Origin: Symsagittifera roscoffensis
Lineage: Eukaryota > Xenacoelomorpha > Acoela > Convolutidae
Direction of reading: 5' to 3'
Assembly (NCBI RefSeq): GCF_963678635.1
Contig: NC_087070.1
Span: 15,567,840 to 15,631,839 of the forward strand
Length of the DNA: 64,000 nt
Part shown: one piece after another, positions 1-21,952 of the stretch
How positions within the stretch are numbered: the stretch's first letter is position 1
How the letters are laid out: each line of letters starts with the position of its first letter
Program-made: the position numbers and the translations under genes
The notes under the pieces: generated by a model
Told to the model about the DNA's origin: nothing
Seen by the model: only the letters and a program-made list of their open reading frames with translations
Databases searched by the model: none

Positions 1-1084
1 AGTGATTGCTTGATATATAATAAATTAATATTTCGGCATCTGCGACCAACTTGTTGTTGTCGGCTTAATAGCTACGCCTGGAACGGCAAAGATCTCAGTT
101 TCGAGTCGGGGCAGGACTTGTATTTTTTTCAAAACTTTTTTTTTGTTTCAAAAAGTCTAAAGGCCTGTCGGCAGTTTGATTGTTGTCGGCCTCTCTTTTT
201 TGTCGGCTTAGTTGCCACATCGGAATTTTCTAATGCTGTGAGCAGTTTTCATTGCAGGTGCAAGTTTTTTTCGAGTTATTTCTGTAATTTGTAGAAATAC
301 TACCTCAGACTTTTTTTCTCTCGATTATGAGATCATCTTGCCCTAATTGATTTTGGCTCGTATTTGATCGGCTTAATGAACATTTTTTCGGTCGTGTGAT
401 GAGAAAACTTATTTTACACCCCCTCTTCAGACACGTGCTAAAGGAAAAAATGAATTTTTTTGCAATCTTTTTTTTCGATGTATTGATTTTTGTTTCATCT
501 TTTATTTGATATTCCGCAATACTATGTCTGTGTGGTATCATATGTGGTGCGAAGCTCCGCTTCGCCTTTGTGTAATCATCATCAGTATTTATTTCAGATT
601 GATACGAGATGTAAATATCTCGTGATAACCATTCATAGTTAGTTCATTTCAGTGTTTTGTTAATTTAACATCTGCAGACTAGTCGTAATTTAGTGGCTTC
701 GAATTTTTTTCTTCTGTTCGTGTGTTTTGAAAACGAGGGGATATCATAATTTTAAAATAAATTTCGGTTGTTTTTCAGCTTATTGGCTGTCGGCTTCAAT
801 TTTGTCTGCTAACTTTTCTATCCTTTTGCTTTCTACAAAGTTCCGAGTTAACTTATGAGATGGACAACGCTTTTGTCCCAATTTGCTTGCGTTCAACTTC
901 ACTTTGACTTACTCACAGATCTAAAATAACTTAAATAAATTTAATAAATAAATCTTATTCGGTTTTTTTCTTTGGTACTTTTTTTTGAAATTGAACTCGC
1001 GATCTTTGTGCGTTCTAGGTATTTAACCTTGAAACTTTTTTATTCTTCTTTGTTCAAATGACACCATCTATAATTCTTGTGTTT
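1..1084. other. AT-rich intergenic sequence, no gene seen
   Basis: No coding segment is supported here: open frames are short and rich in Phe, Lys and Leu from T/A runs. The stretch holds part of a dispersed repeat marked by the word TTGTCGGCTTAG (described separately) and looser echoes of it near 360 and 780. Confidence 0.6.
50..290 (+). repeat. Dispersed repeat with TTGTCGGCTTAG core
   Basis: The order 'aaagatc, gttcgag, gcaggactt, tttcaaaa, tgttgtcggc, ttttgtcggcttagttgc, atcggaattttc' recurs at 12,010-12,170 and in part at 11,800-11,930. The copies share order and spacing but are strongly diverged. The GTTCGAACCC box of the 12-kb copy resembles a tRNA B box, so the family may be a tRNA-derived SINE; that is inference. 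Confidence 0.45.
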
Positions 1085-1345
1085 CTGTTTTTTAGAACTT
1101 CAGCGATTTTGTATTTTCATTGTTAAGAGATATTTTGTCTTCAATCACCCAATTGTTTACGTCAACCAGTTTTTTTTCAGTCTTTTTGCCTGGATCATTA
1201 ATCAGAGCTGTTTCGTCAGCGTAAAATTTATTATGAAGATTGTCTTAGTAATTATTAATCTCATTCATGTAATGAATGAAGAGAAAAAAAAACCTAAGAT
1301 GCAGCCTTTGGGCACTCCGAACTCCAATTTTTTCAAAATCGGACA
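1085..1345 (-). pseudogene. LINE reverse transcriptase fragment
   Basis: The - strand reads GVPKGCILG, then a hydrophobic stretch with YMNEI, then YADETALI, then NNW followed by KISLN and TKSLKF. These match RT motifs B and C and the following thumb region of non-LTR retrotransposons (usual GVPQGS.LGP, YIND, FADDT, W...NKL.LN..KT). The catalytic pair is changed to DE and a stop falls between motifs B and C, so it cannot be active. Confidence 0.65.
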
Positions 1346-1865
1346 GGTAAGGCTCAATAAAAATAAACTGGATGCCTTAAACAGGAATCAATCAAATAAT
1401 TTTTGCGTTCTGCGGTTTTAGTTTTTCCAATTGAAAAAGCTTCAACGCTTTTGAAATTAATAATATCAAAGCTAACTTTTTAGAACTGTTTAGAACTGCT
1501 TGCATTAGTTTTTTGATTGGCACTAAAGATTAGCTTAAGAATTTTCCACTCTCATCCTCATTTGTTATACGTTCCGTTCCACAGCTTGTTTTCCAAAGTT
1601 TTTTTCGATATCTTTATTCTGAAGATGCAGTTGTTCACAATATAGTCTATTTCTGTACCTATATCTTCTCAATTGTACCGTTGACTTCGTAGTTGTTGTA
1701 AAAAAAATACAAAAAATCAATCATTGATTTAGAAGTATTTTGCTGACGCGGACCAGCAGATGAGTTGAAATGAAGAATGGGAACACAACAAAATCTTGAA
1801 TATTAGTCCTGAATCAGTTTGCTCTCATGTGTTCAATGATAACATCACGGCAGTAATGATTTCAC

Positions 1866-2680
1866 TCAATTCAGGTATGCCATATCATTGAGACGATCAT
1901 CTGCAAGTCCGGTTAATTTTCCAAAGTCAGCACGTGGGACATGGTACATGTGGTTTATGGTCGTGCTTAAGCTGCCCTTTGGTAATATGAGTGTTATAAT
2001 TTGCAATCCGTTACAGCGGAGATTTTTGACATAAACACCAGCACAAACTGTTTTGGGGCAGCAATATTCAATCGAGTGATAACCGCTCAAGTTGATAACT
2101 CCAAGCTCTCTATTCAGGGGCGGATATAGGACTTTCTCGAGGGGGGATCCAGGACTTTCTCGAGGACTGAATTTCTTAGGTCGACTGAATTGATTTTCCG
2201 AGCTCTCCTAAAGCATTAAAAAGACAGTAATTTGGCCAAATTTTCTGCGTCGCTTGCAATTTTTTTGAAAAAACAGGTCAAAAAAGCCGTTTTGGGCACT
2301 TTTTGGAAAATTTTGACAAAAAATCGCGTTTTTTTGGCGCGCGCTCCCCCTCAAAGGTAGTATATTTTGAGGGTCGGTCGGCCTCAAATGGATTTTTTTT
2401 TAAAATACCAAAGGAGACCCTTTGGGTCGGCATGGGGTCGAATCCCTGAGGGAGAGGGGGGGGGGGGGAGCGTCCGCCCCCCCCCCTCTAAATCCGCCCC
2501 TGTCTCTATTAATTTTCAACCATCTTTTTACACAAGTTCCCATAGTTCTCGAGGTCAGATTACAACAGAAGGCCGTAATAAAAAAAATTTGTCGACTGTG
2601 GATTCCGAACTGGTTTTATTTAGATTGGGAGTTAAATTGGGAAAGCTAGCACGATTTTTAGAAGAGAACTGCCACTCGAG
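1866..2680 (-). pseudogene. LINE endonuclease fragment split by a MITE
   Basis: Leaving out the MITE and one copy of its target duplication, the - strand frame stays open for about 140 codons, unusual in such AT-rich sequence. Its centre reads like the APE-type endonuclease of LINEs: a tryptophan-leucine-lysine stretch, then GYHSIE, then a Cys-rich segment where functional copies have a Gly-rich run, then VYVKN (usual form GGGVaiYIk). The frame ends at a stop at 1,866-1,868. Assignment is by motif only and the N-terminal half is not recognisable. Confidence 0.4.
2115..2502. mobile_element. hAT-like MITE with 8-bp target-site duplication
   Basis: The element starts CAGGGGCGGATATAG and ends CTAAATCCGCCCCTG, i.e. 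terminal inverted repeats of about 15 bp. It is flanked on both sides by TCTCTATT (2,107-2,114 and 2,503-2,510), a perfect 8-bp duplication typical of hAT transposition. It is 388 bp long and encodes no transposase, so it is non-autonomous. A diverged inverted relative lies in the ZNHIT1 intron. Confidence 0.85.
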
Positions 2681-2969
2681 TTAATGCTGATAAAAACAAC
2701 TAAGCAATAATTTATAGCAAATTAAGGCAAGCTCGTTGTTTTGATTTTGTTTCATTTTCAATTTATTCAAAGTTTTTACTCTTTTTAATACTCATCTAGT
2801 ATTATAATGACTAGGTGAAATACTGAGCTGTATCTTTTGAGGTTCCTGATTTCAAAGTCGAAGGTTTGAAGCACGACCTCGGTCTGTGACATTGACAATG
2901 TTTTATATCGCAAGCGAGAGTTCTACTTCGCTTTCGTTTTTAATCTATGTCGCATTAAAGATTTGAATC

Positions 2970-4008
2970 ATGTCTGTAATGGTGGCTCGCGAGAGTGAAC
3001 GACAGAAAATAGTGAATGACAAGAAAGTGCTGGATCACATCTCAAGGGAGAGGAGACTGGAGCGACATTTGGACTCCCTGGAAAAGGACAACTTCCAGGA
3101 AGATCCACATGCCAACCTCATCTTCATCAATAAGAAAATGTTACATGTCGAAGGCCAAGAGGACAAATCAAAAGGCACGGCTGAGAAACTGCAAAATATG
3201 TCCCAATTTGAAACAAGTTTTTTATAGTTTTTTCCACCCCTATAAAAGTCTAATTCAACGGTTAAGCATAAACCTAAATTGTACCTTGTAACGAATCACT
3301 AGTCAGTAACGGATTTGGGGGACGCCCCCTCCCTCGGGGATTCGACCCCCTGGCGACCCAAAGGGTCCCCCCTTGATACTTTTCAAGACACGCATTTTTG
3401 GCTCTTTTGCATCAGTTAGATTTTCTTGTCAAAACTTTCCAAAAACTGCCCTAAAACACTCTTTTGGCCTGCTTATTAGAAAATTTGGCCTGCTCAGAAA
3501 GTTTGGTCAAAATAAGGTCTGTTTAGTGATTTGGTAAAGCTACAAAAAATAGGTTGGTTGACTATAAGGTATATTTTTTTCATTCAATTTCTAAGCCTCT
3601 GAACCGATTATTTGAAGTGAAAATTTCGTTTTTCGAAAAGTATTCCAGTTTAATCCTATCATAATTACCAATACTGTTTCAGTAATACTCGATAAAATTT
3701 TAATGTTATAACACTCAGCCCTGCCTAAAGGCGGAAAAAATCGGAAACGAAAAATCAGAGGCGATCACTACAAGCAAAGATTCAGAAAAACGCTCCAAAA
3801 TTTGGTAGAAGAAGAAGCTGCCTTGAACAAAGAGACCCCAAATTACTTCTCGAGTGCGGCGCCCCTGAGTTGCAGGGCGCCGAAGAAGTTATGCTCGGTT
3901 TGCGGGTTCGCCTCTACTTACAATTGTGTACAGTGTGGGTTCAAGTTCTGCAGTATTACATGCCAGCAAGTTCATAAAGATACTAGATGTCTCAAGTGGA
4001 CCGCTTAG
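2970..4008 (+). CDS. ZNHIT1: ZNHIT1, zinc-finger HIT protein of the SRCAP/SWR1 complex
   Basis: Two exons, 2,970-3,216 and 3,719-4,008, give a 178-residue protein (vertebrate ZNHIT1 is about 154). Exon 1 carries the N-terminal LEKDNFQEDPHANL block typical of the family. Exon 2 starts with a Lys/Arg-rich GGKNRKRKIRGDHYKQRFRK segment and ends with the HIT zinc finger: CSVCGF, YNCVQCG, FCSITCQQVHKDTRCLKW, with eight Cys/His ligands. The donor is a weak gttttt at 3,217 and the acceptor is cag at 3,716-3,718. I chose that donor because it is the only nearby GT in the right phase, so this junction is the least certain part. Known role: subunit of the nuclear complex that loads histone H2A.Z. Confidence 0.85.
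3304..3550. mobile_element. Diverged MITE relative inside the ZNHIT1 intron
   Basis: Read on the opposite strand, this stretch repeats the inner part of the 2,115-2,502 MITE: a run of AAATTTTGACAAG-like sequence, GACCCTTTGGGTCG, GGTCGAATCCC.GAGGGAG and an altered terminal repeat (CAGTAACGGATTT in place of CAGGGGCGGATTT). The other end is eroded and no target duplication is evident. Confidence 0.65.
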
Positions 4009-4839
4009 TTATTGGCTAATATGTAGGATCTTTTTAACTATGCCCCCCCCCTTTCCCCAAAAGGGAGGAGGAGATTTGTTACCACATATGCTTAATCGTT
4101 GAATAAGTTCATTATAGGGGTGGCAAATCATTACTAGATACCAAGGGGGTACAGGTAAAAAGATCCAATATTTACTTTCGTGACGCCGAAATCAGGGTTT
4201 GAATTTGATGGATTTACTTGGGTTCTTTATCTGCGTTATTTCTGAGGTAAAACTTTTTCAATAGGTTTTTAGGTTAAAATCATACCAAATCTAAAACTAA
4301 ATTTAAAAATTTGGCGTCGTTGTTTTAGATTTATTTATTTTGTGCAATACCTAGTTTACTCTGGTTATATATGTTTAGTACCTAGTATCCATCACAAGCT
4401 TTTCCGATTTGTCTCTGTTTCGACAATAGTCAAATAGAGAATTCTGATTTGGTAGTCTTATCAAATACGTTATTTACTGAATCGATTGATTTTAATTTAC
4501 CATTGCGACAATTTATTTGTCTGCGTTGGCGCTCTGACGTTTGGGAATTTCTAATATGTATCTGACTTTCCCCAAGACATATTCGTATTTGGGTGGTTTT
4601 TTACTTTGGTTCGATCGATTATTACCACATGTTAGCCTTAATTGGTTATGTACCAAAAATAAAAGTGTTCATGACCTCGACGAAAGTCACGCCACGAAAC
4701 TTGAGCGAAACAATGATTAGCACAAACCATTGTTTGGTCAACATCCTGAGCAAATTTCCTTATCATTCGAAAATTATCATTAATCTTCTCATCGGCTAGT
4801 TTGAAGCAGCTGTATTTGTGGTTTTCTATTGCACTCAAA
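4009..4839. other. Intergenic stretch upstream of the cathepsin D-like gene
   Basis: This roughly 830-bp gap between ZNHIT1 and the protease start holds C- and G-runs near 4,045 and AT-rich sequence after that. It must contain the ZNHIT1 3' end and the protease promoter and 5' UTR, but I see no convincing TATA box or poly(A) signal. Confidence 0.4.
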
Positions 4840-15463
<10,624 letters not shown>

Positions 15464-15769
15464 ACAGAAAAGCTCTGTGGCAGAACTTACACTAAACAGA
15501 TTATGATGATGATTAACAGATACATACAGGCTGTATTACAACTCACTTATTAACTGGATCAAGGACTTGTAACTATTTTAACGTCTTGAAATTGTAACAT
15601 ATGGTTCTTATCGTAAATTTAATTCTTAATGATTGGAGATCTTGGTATGTTTAATCAGATGTATTGCAATTTTCCTATTGTTCAAAATTTTCCGAATTTT
15701 TCTAGTTTCTGAGAAAGGATATAGAACTTCTGCAAAATTGTGCTAGATTATTATTAACAGGCTGCTCAA

Positions 15770-15900
15770 ACTGGTCACTTTAAGTGACCTGGTCACTTAT
15801 TGGTCAATTATTTTTTCTAGGTCTCTTATTTTTTCTTGGTCTCTTATTTTTTTTGGTCTCTTATTTTAACTTGGTTACTTATTTTTTTTCGTCTAATTTA
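15770..15900 (+). repeat. Short tandem repeat, GGTCTCTTATTTTTT-type
   Basis: Variants of ggtcacttattggtc / ggtctcttattttttctt / ggttacttatttttttt follow one another about six times. The array lies downstream of the protease stop, probably beyond its 3' UTR. An AATAAA at 15,939-15,944 could be a poly(A) signal. Confidence 0.5.
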
Positions 15901-15964
15901 AACTCTTCTCTGAAATCTTCAGTATTATATTTTTAAATAATAAAAAAATGGCTAGAAAATGAAT

Positions 15965-16150
15965 GAAAATTTTTTTTTGAAAACATTAACCCAATTTGAG
16001 TAAAGTTTTAATTCCACTGGAAAATTTCGCGCCATTTCCACGTTCACGTGTTTTCGCGCCATTTCCACGTTCGTATTTGGAGAATGCTATTTACGTAACT
16101 TTCAGCGTATGATCAAAAAGTGCATAAATACCTTCTGACACCTGCGACAA
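15965..16150 (-). repeat. Intronic repeat family A, inverted outlier copy
   Basis: Its reverse complement matches 6,900-7,095: tatatgcactttttt, gctgaaagt.acg, aatagcattctc, gtggaaatggcgcgaaaa, ccagtggaattaaaactttac and aattgggttaatgtt. The cgcgccatttccacgtt piece is duplicated in tandem here. Confidence 0.55.
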
Positions 16151-19100
16151 GGGCCTTATTGATTTTTTTCCTCCCCCACCTCGCATGATCATCAATTTTA
16201 TGATGCAACGAGTGCTTTTACAAGGTTAAGTATTCTCAAATATGTTTGTCATAGCCTAATTATACGGTATGTAAAATGTTATATCAATTGGAGAACGTTA
16301 ATTTCCAAAGCCCTAAATTTTCAGTTTCCTTCTCCTAAGTAGGATTATGTTTTGTTATGGCTTCAAGTGTGACGTTGCATGTGAAGTATGGAGGAGAAAT
16401 CTGTTCACCATCAAGTTAGCTGACTAACTCAGCCCAAAAAATTATAGCCAATCGATACTGTGGTTTCACTAATAGAGGGACTATTACAATCAAGCAATGT
16501 GAAAAATAGTTTTACGCGAGAAATTGAACAGGGTAACGGAAATCAATAAGGTTTACTGGCGCTCAATTAGCCGTAAATGACAAATGGGCCGAAGTGTGAA
16601 CAAACTTCAAGATTCAATAGAAGCTGTTGCTCATCTGGTATGGAACGCATGTAAAAAATTTGAGCAAAACACAACAGCAAAAAAATTAACGCTAACACGT
16701 GGTTCTTTCGTTTTTATTCGTTTTGCTTGTTTGTTTTATGATAGATATTGCTTTGTTTTTGCAAATATTGCACTGGTCATCCAAATAGTGCCCCTTATAA
16801 TAACTCGAACTGTCAAACAAAATCAAATTAACTGACATTCAAAATTATATCTGTTGAAAATTTTAGTTTAATTTCTGTTTTTCGTATTGTTACAACTTGC
16901 ATTTGGAAATTCTATTATGAATTGTTCATGATTTGAATAGGTTTTTTTAAATCCTGTTCAAATAAGCATACGCAATATCCAGGTTAATGTTGAACGTCAG
17001 ACATGACTTCGTTCTTTGTAGCAAGTTTTATCTTCTAAAATTACACCAGTTTTGTTAGCATAGTTGATAGTTCAATTGTTTTTGTAAGTTTTCTCAACTG
17101 CGAGGTTTTTTAAAGTAAGGGTCAGTCAAAATGTACAAACCTAGTTTCATTATGGCGTTGGTATTTGAGAAAAAATTTGAGCTCTTCATAATGTTTATTT
17201 AGGGTTGCAATTTCAGCAAGCAACAATTTGCAAAAATGGAGGACAAAAAACCAGGCAATTTGTATTTACTGCTAAAATTTTGTTCAGTTTTCCTTCTAAT
17301 TTTGAATTGATTTTGTCTTATGACAATAACGTTTTGCAATACCATCCTTTCTCTCGAAACCTGTGATAACTCGGGAAAGTTCTTTTCAACACAGGAAAAT
17401 TGCGTAGATTAAAAGTTTAAATGAATTTTAACTCCTGATTAAATGAAAACTATTATTTTCAACCTAATTGAGCTAAGTTTCTAACTTTGATCACATTATG
17501 ATAATTTTTAAAATTGTAGTTATTTAGTATTAAAAGAACCTGCAATTCACCGCTGCTACTGTGTCATTCGACCAGAATGCAGTCGATTTTTGTTCGTAAG
17601 ATAACTGACGTTATTAGTGAAATGTATAAAAAAAAAGGAAGGATAATGTGGAAGTTTTGAAAATGTTTTTTTTTATTTGAGCGCGCATGACACGTAGCAA
17701 TTTGATTTTTGTGCAAAAAATGAAACCCTAAAAATCAAAACAACAATTTTTGCTGGCAAAAATCTGACGAAACACGTGAAAAATAACAATTTGCTTTTAC
17801 AATTGTTACTGGAAATCTTTTACCAATTGGAAAGGTCAGAAGTGACCATAGCAATTCTTCCTGGTGGCGAAAAAGGAGCTTCTTCAACGAACACCGCGAA
17901 CTCGGAAAGGTCTTCCGTTGTACTGAGAACTTTTGTTTAATTTTTAGCTTGCAGGAATGACCTGAATTGACTTAATTGACCTGCATCTAGTTTTGATTTC
18001 AAGATAGGATTTAAGGAAAGGGTCGATCCATGACCGATGGAAAAAATTTATTTTTTTTTCTGAGCGAAACAAAGGTAAAACAAGGATACAAATTGACAGA
18101 GTATCAGCCCTCCAGCCGTTTTTAGGAGTGATCTAGTGGCCTGAGGAAACTGAGACTCAGCCATGAGTTCCCTTTTTCACATGCAACTAAGTTAAATTGC
18201 GGGTCTCGGCTGATGGTTTTGAGACAGTAATGAGTTTTGTGTCAACGCGACGTTACGAAAGACCAAGCAAAATTGGCGATGGCAGAGACGGTCAAAACCT
18301 CGTAAAACTCATTTTTATGCTCACAATAAGGCTCCTAAACGACAACCGGAAGGGTGGTCCAAAACGCGAAAGCCTTCTGGATTCCCCGATTCAGCTTTTT
18401 AATCTAGTTTACACCAAAATTCACGTATCATGAAGGGAGCCGGATTGGCCGTCCCGTCATTGCTGAAACGAATTACCAAAAAATCTATAGATATACAAGA
18501 CACCAAACAAAAAAGAGTATATTATGAAGACAAACCAAAAAAAAATTAATCAAACAAACCAAAAAAAGTATTAGAACATAAATTCATTAGTGAACACCTC
18601 CCAGACGACATGTGATCCGAATTTCCTGTTTTTTGCTATAAGATACATTAATTTAAATCATACCTGGTTGTAACGATCAATATGTAGTGCCTTCTTCTGC
18701 AGCTGGTCTGTAGGGTTCTTTGAGTATTTAGGCTTGATAATGCTAATGTTGACTCAACCCGGAAGGGTCAACTGATTGAAGGCTAGGACCAATCCAGCAA
18801 TGCAAGGAGCTCAGAAAAGGTCACAAGTACGACAACAATGGAGTTTGGGGTATCGTGAAACAATTTTGTATCATTTTCGGTACAGAATGTTCGATATCGA
18901 TCTGTGGGGGGCACGTCAGTGACCGCACTGAATTGATCTTTCACCGAGTTGCAAGTTTCCGAGTTAAGCATCTCAAATTAGATGATGAACAGACCCGGAG
19001 GAGTAAAATTTTATTAGAACTTTCACACATACTACACAAATTAAAACTTCTATTCCTTTTTTCAACTAATCACACCCTTAACAGTCCAATCTTTAGGTCA

Positions 19101-19300
19101 AACAATCGATTTTTTACAAAAATTGGAAAACGAATTTTTTGAAATAACTCGATTGATGCAAATTCATATGTATTATAATAATTTTTGCTGTGTTTAACGT
19201 GAACATACGTTGTACTGTTATAAAATTATCAAATTTGTGGTCGCTTAGTAATTTAACTCAAGAACAGTTTTGTTTTGTGTTAGTGTGATCTAAAGTTAGT
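16151..19300. other. AT-rich intergenic sequence, no gene seen
   Basis: No open frame here has recognisable domains or a family-like composition. The longest ones (18,197-18,433 on + and overlapping frames near 18,800-19,140) look like chance. The 5' LTR of the decayed retroelement should lie near the right end, but I could not delimit it. Confidence 0.5.
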
Positions 19301-19535
19301 TTTATCTAATCCAGATAGTAATTAAGCTAGTTGAGTGAGCGACTGACAACGATAGGTTAAGGTGAGTCTAGACAAATTATTGACACCTAGGTTGATTGAA
19401 ACCTCTAGGAGTTTTATACCGAAACAGCTGAGAACCACAGTGGGCGATCCCTTCGTCACTAAGAACCGGAAAGCTCAAAGCAAGACATAGAAGAATATTT
19501 CAGAAGGAAAGGTTGAAACAAGAAGTCAAGCAGAA

Positions 19536-20779
19536 ATGGCTGTACAATACAGTCCAGTCCACGTGTTGGATCCTGAAAAGCGTAGAGTCGAGGAAGCCAG
19601 GACAAGAAGACTAACTGGTTAGCCGTCTACAGTAGAACAGGGAAACGATCTTGTTACTTCAACCCGAAGACTGGATCGAGAAGAAATTTCGGAAAAGTCC
19701 GACTTCTCAGTTGAAATTCCTGCAATCGAGAGATCACCAGCGGACCTAACCATGGTTCAAGGAGCTCAAGGCAGGCAGAAGACACCTTTTATGGAAAAAG
19801 TAAAGCACAAATTGAATAATCTTCTTGGCAGCATCTTCCCTTACACCATGGGAGCTGGAGCCGGCGGCGAGGTTAACCTGCCAATTGCAGACGATTTCGC
19901 GGATGAAGAAAAATAAGACTACAATTTATCAGTAAGTTTCGAGTGCTTTCCTCAATGAGAGAAAACGCGCCCGCAATGACCGGATGCACTACTGATTACC
20001 ATGGATCATTCAGGACAATCAAAACAGCAGAGGAAAAATGCAATAATCCAGTAACTTTTTAATGACGACGGCCACTTGAAATCATGCCGGGATGACCATG
20101 ATTTCAGCGAACAGGTCATAACTGACCTTGACAGAGGTGGAAGCAGATTGCTACAAATCCAAGGTGAGAGAAGAGGCTCTAGTCTCAACGAGTATCAAAA
20201 TGCTTGTCACGAAGAGCATCAAGTCACCTTTCATAACGCCCTTAGTTGGCGATGAAATTTCAGTGGAATAATCAGCTATTAGGTTCATTAAAAAAGTGAG
20301 CGAGCAAGAGCAGTTCACATAGTCCGACTAGAAAGTAGCCTCAACGAAAAGCGGAAAACTGAAAAAAAAACAGAGCCTGCCTGGCCACTAGCCTATTCAA
20401 GATGACTCGGGAGGCCTAGCAAAGAGAACAAATCTTGAAATCAGAAGCGAGGCTTTTCCGAAATCAACAGAAACAGGCAGACGTTAACCTGGATAACAGG
20501 CTGGATGCCATTATGGAGAGAAGTACGCAGACCATAATGATTGACAGGTTCGATAATCTAATCAATTCTGGTAACATAATTCGAGATATCAGAACAAAAA
20601 CCAGGGATCCGAGCAGAGGGATAAATAGAGAATCCAGAGTGAACTGGATTGAACCTTTGGGTGAGGAAGGACAGGTGGATCTGCGACAGGCGGGAGTAGC
20701 TCAACCATCAACCCCAGTGGATCTCATAGACCAGCAAGTTGTGCGAATATCCACAGAGGAATTTCATTTAGCTATGTGA
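19536..20779 (+). pseudogene. Decayed gag N-terminal region
   Basis: It opens at ATG 19,536 with EKRRVEEARTRRLTG, then a stop, then KTPFMEKVKHKLNNLLGS, which parallels the RTSFTERLAMMVG segment of the intact relative. Residues from 20,435 (DNRLDAIMERSTQ, VNWIEPLGEEGQ) parallel TKLDAILRNSTQ and VDFVEPQRN. Several stops interrupt it. Confidence 0.6.
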
Positions 20780-21072
20780 TTGGCATGGCCAGTGGACCAA
20801 TACCGAGCACCCAATCAAGTGGAAGAGCTCTTCAGCTGAGAGAGATTCAATCTTACGAGTTCATTCGAGTAACTCTAGTAGCAGAGGTGCTCTAGAGCCT
20901 CAAATGACTGATCTACCTGAAGCTCGCGACCTTGCAGGGTTTATCCAAAAAATAGCAACAAGAGCCACATCCTTCGACTCCTTGAAACTATCCCTATAAA
21001 CATTCTTGACAAAATTATCGAAAACTTATGATCGCAGTGAGAAGTCAAAAAGAATGTTCAAGAAACGAGTGT

Positions 21073-21952
21073 TATAACCCGGGTCGAGATCCCGCTCAAA
21101 AACCGCTCAAGATATGAGCGGTTTGAGCGGTTTTTCAGCAAGATTTGAGCGGTTCGAGCGGTTTGGGCGGTTTTTTAGGAAAAACCGCTCAAACCGCTCA
21201 AATCTTGCTTAAAAAACCGTTCAAAAACCGCTCATTTCTTGCGGTGATTTTTGAACGGTTTTTCAAGCAAGATTTGAGCGGTTTTAGAGCGGTTTTTGAG
21301 CGGTCTTATAAAGAAAACCGATTAAAACCAACAAAAAGGCCTGGAAAGGTAATGTGACCCCGGGTTGACATCCCTAAACCGAAAATGCTTATTTTAAATT
21401 TCCCCACGCCGAAAAAGCTTATCATACAATTGCCTGCATCAAATGTATGGAAAAATGCTAATCATACAATTCTCATACAATTTCAAAAAACCATTGAAAA
21501 AAGATTCAATCTAGTTTCTCCGGCTATTTGAACCAAATACAACAGTCTGGTGATGAAAAATAACTACGTTTATTTTTTTTTTGAAAAAAAAAATGGTTAT
21601 CATACAATTTCCATATATGAAAATTGTATGATAACCATTTTTTCATGAAAGGCAAGATTTTCAGAAATTGTTCAAACATGTTTATAAACAAACTTAAATT
21701 ATTTAAGAGTGACTTTGCTCAATTTAAAGGACATTGCTCATCAAAAACGAAAATTTAATTTGAAGCTAAAAAAATATTTATCATACAGTTTGCATATATG
21801 AAAATTTTTTTAGATAATTTTTTTAGATAAAACCGTTCAAAAACCGCTCAAACCGCTGATTTTGAAGCAAGATTTTGAGCGTAATTGTCTAAAAAAACCG
21901 CTCAAACCGCTCAAATCTTGCTTCAAATTAGGTGAAAAATCTCGACTCGTGA
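21073..21952. mobile_element. Palindrome-rich insertion in the decayed gag
   Basis: It interrupts gag between FKK (left) and the SDGCVDT capsid segment (right). The left end has ACCCGGGTCGAGATCCC and the right end AAATCTCGACTCG, roughly inverted to each other. Inside, the 10-mer ACCGCTCAAA and its complement TTTGAGCGGT are repeated many times in both orientations at each end, and a cluster of aaaatgcttatcatacaatt words fills the middle. No ORF and no clear target duplication are visible. It is likely a non-autonomous DNA or fold-back element. Confidence 0.6.

Larger units (their letters stand above)
1085..2680 (-). mobile_element. Decayed non-LTR retrotransposon (LINE) relic
   Basis: On the - strand an endonuclease-like segment (about 2,680 down to 1,866) is followed by a reverse-transcriptase segment (about 1,345 down to 1,085), the normal LINE order EN then RT. 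Only about 500 bases separate them, so much of the ORF between is lost. The copy is riddled with stops and is interrupted by a hAT-like MITE, so it is old. Clade assignment is not possible from these pieces. Confidence 0.55.

Noticed and set aside
1077-1421. + strand 114-codon ORF
   Set aside because: The RT motifs lie on the opposite strand; the + frame is its antisense and is low complexity.
2367-2684. + strand ORF over the MITE end
   Set aside because: It spans the MITE terminal repeat and a poly-G tract; it is an artefact of the GC-rich element end.
18197-18433. 78-codon ORF in the intergenic region
   Set aside because: No recognisable domain, no splice context, and within the length expected by chance.
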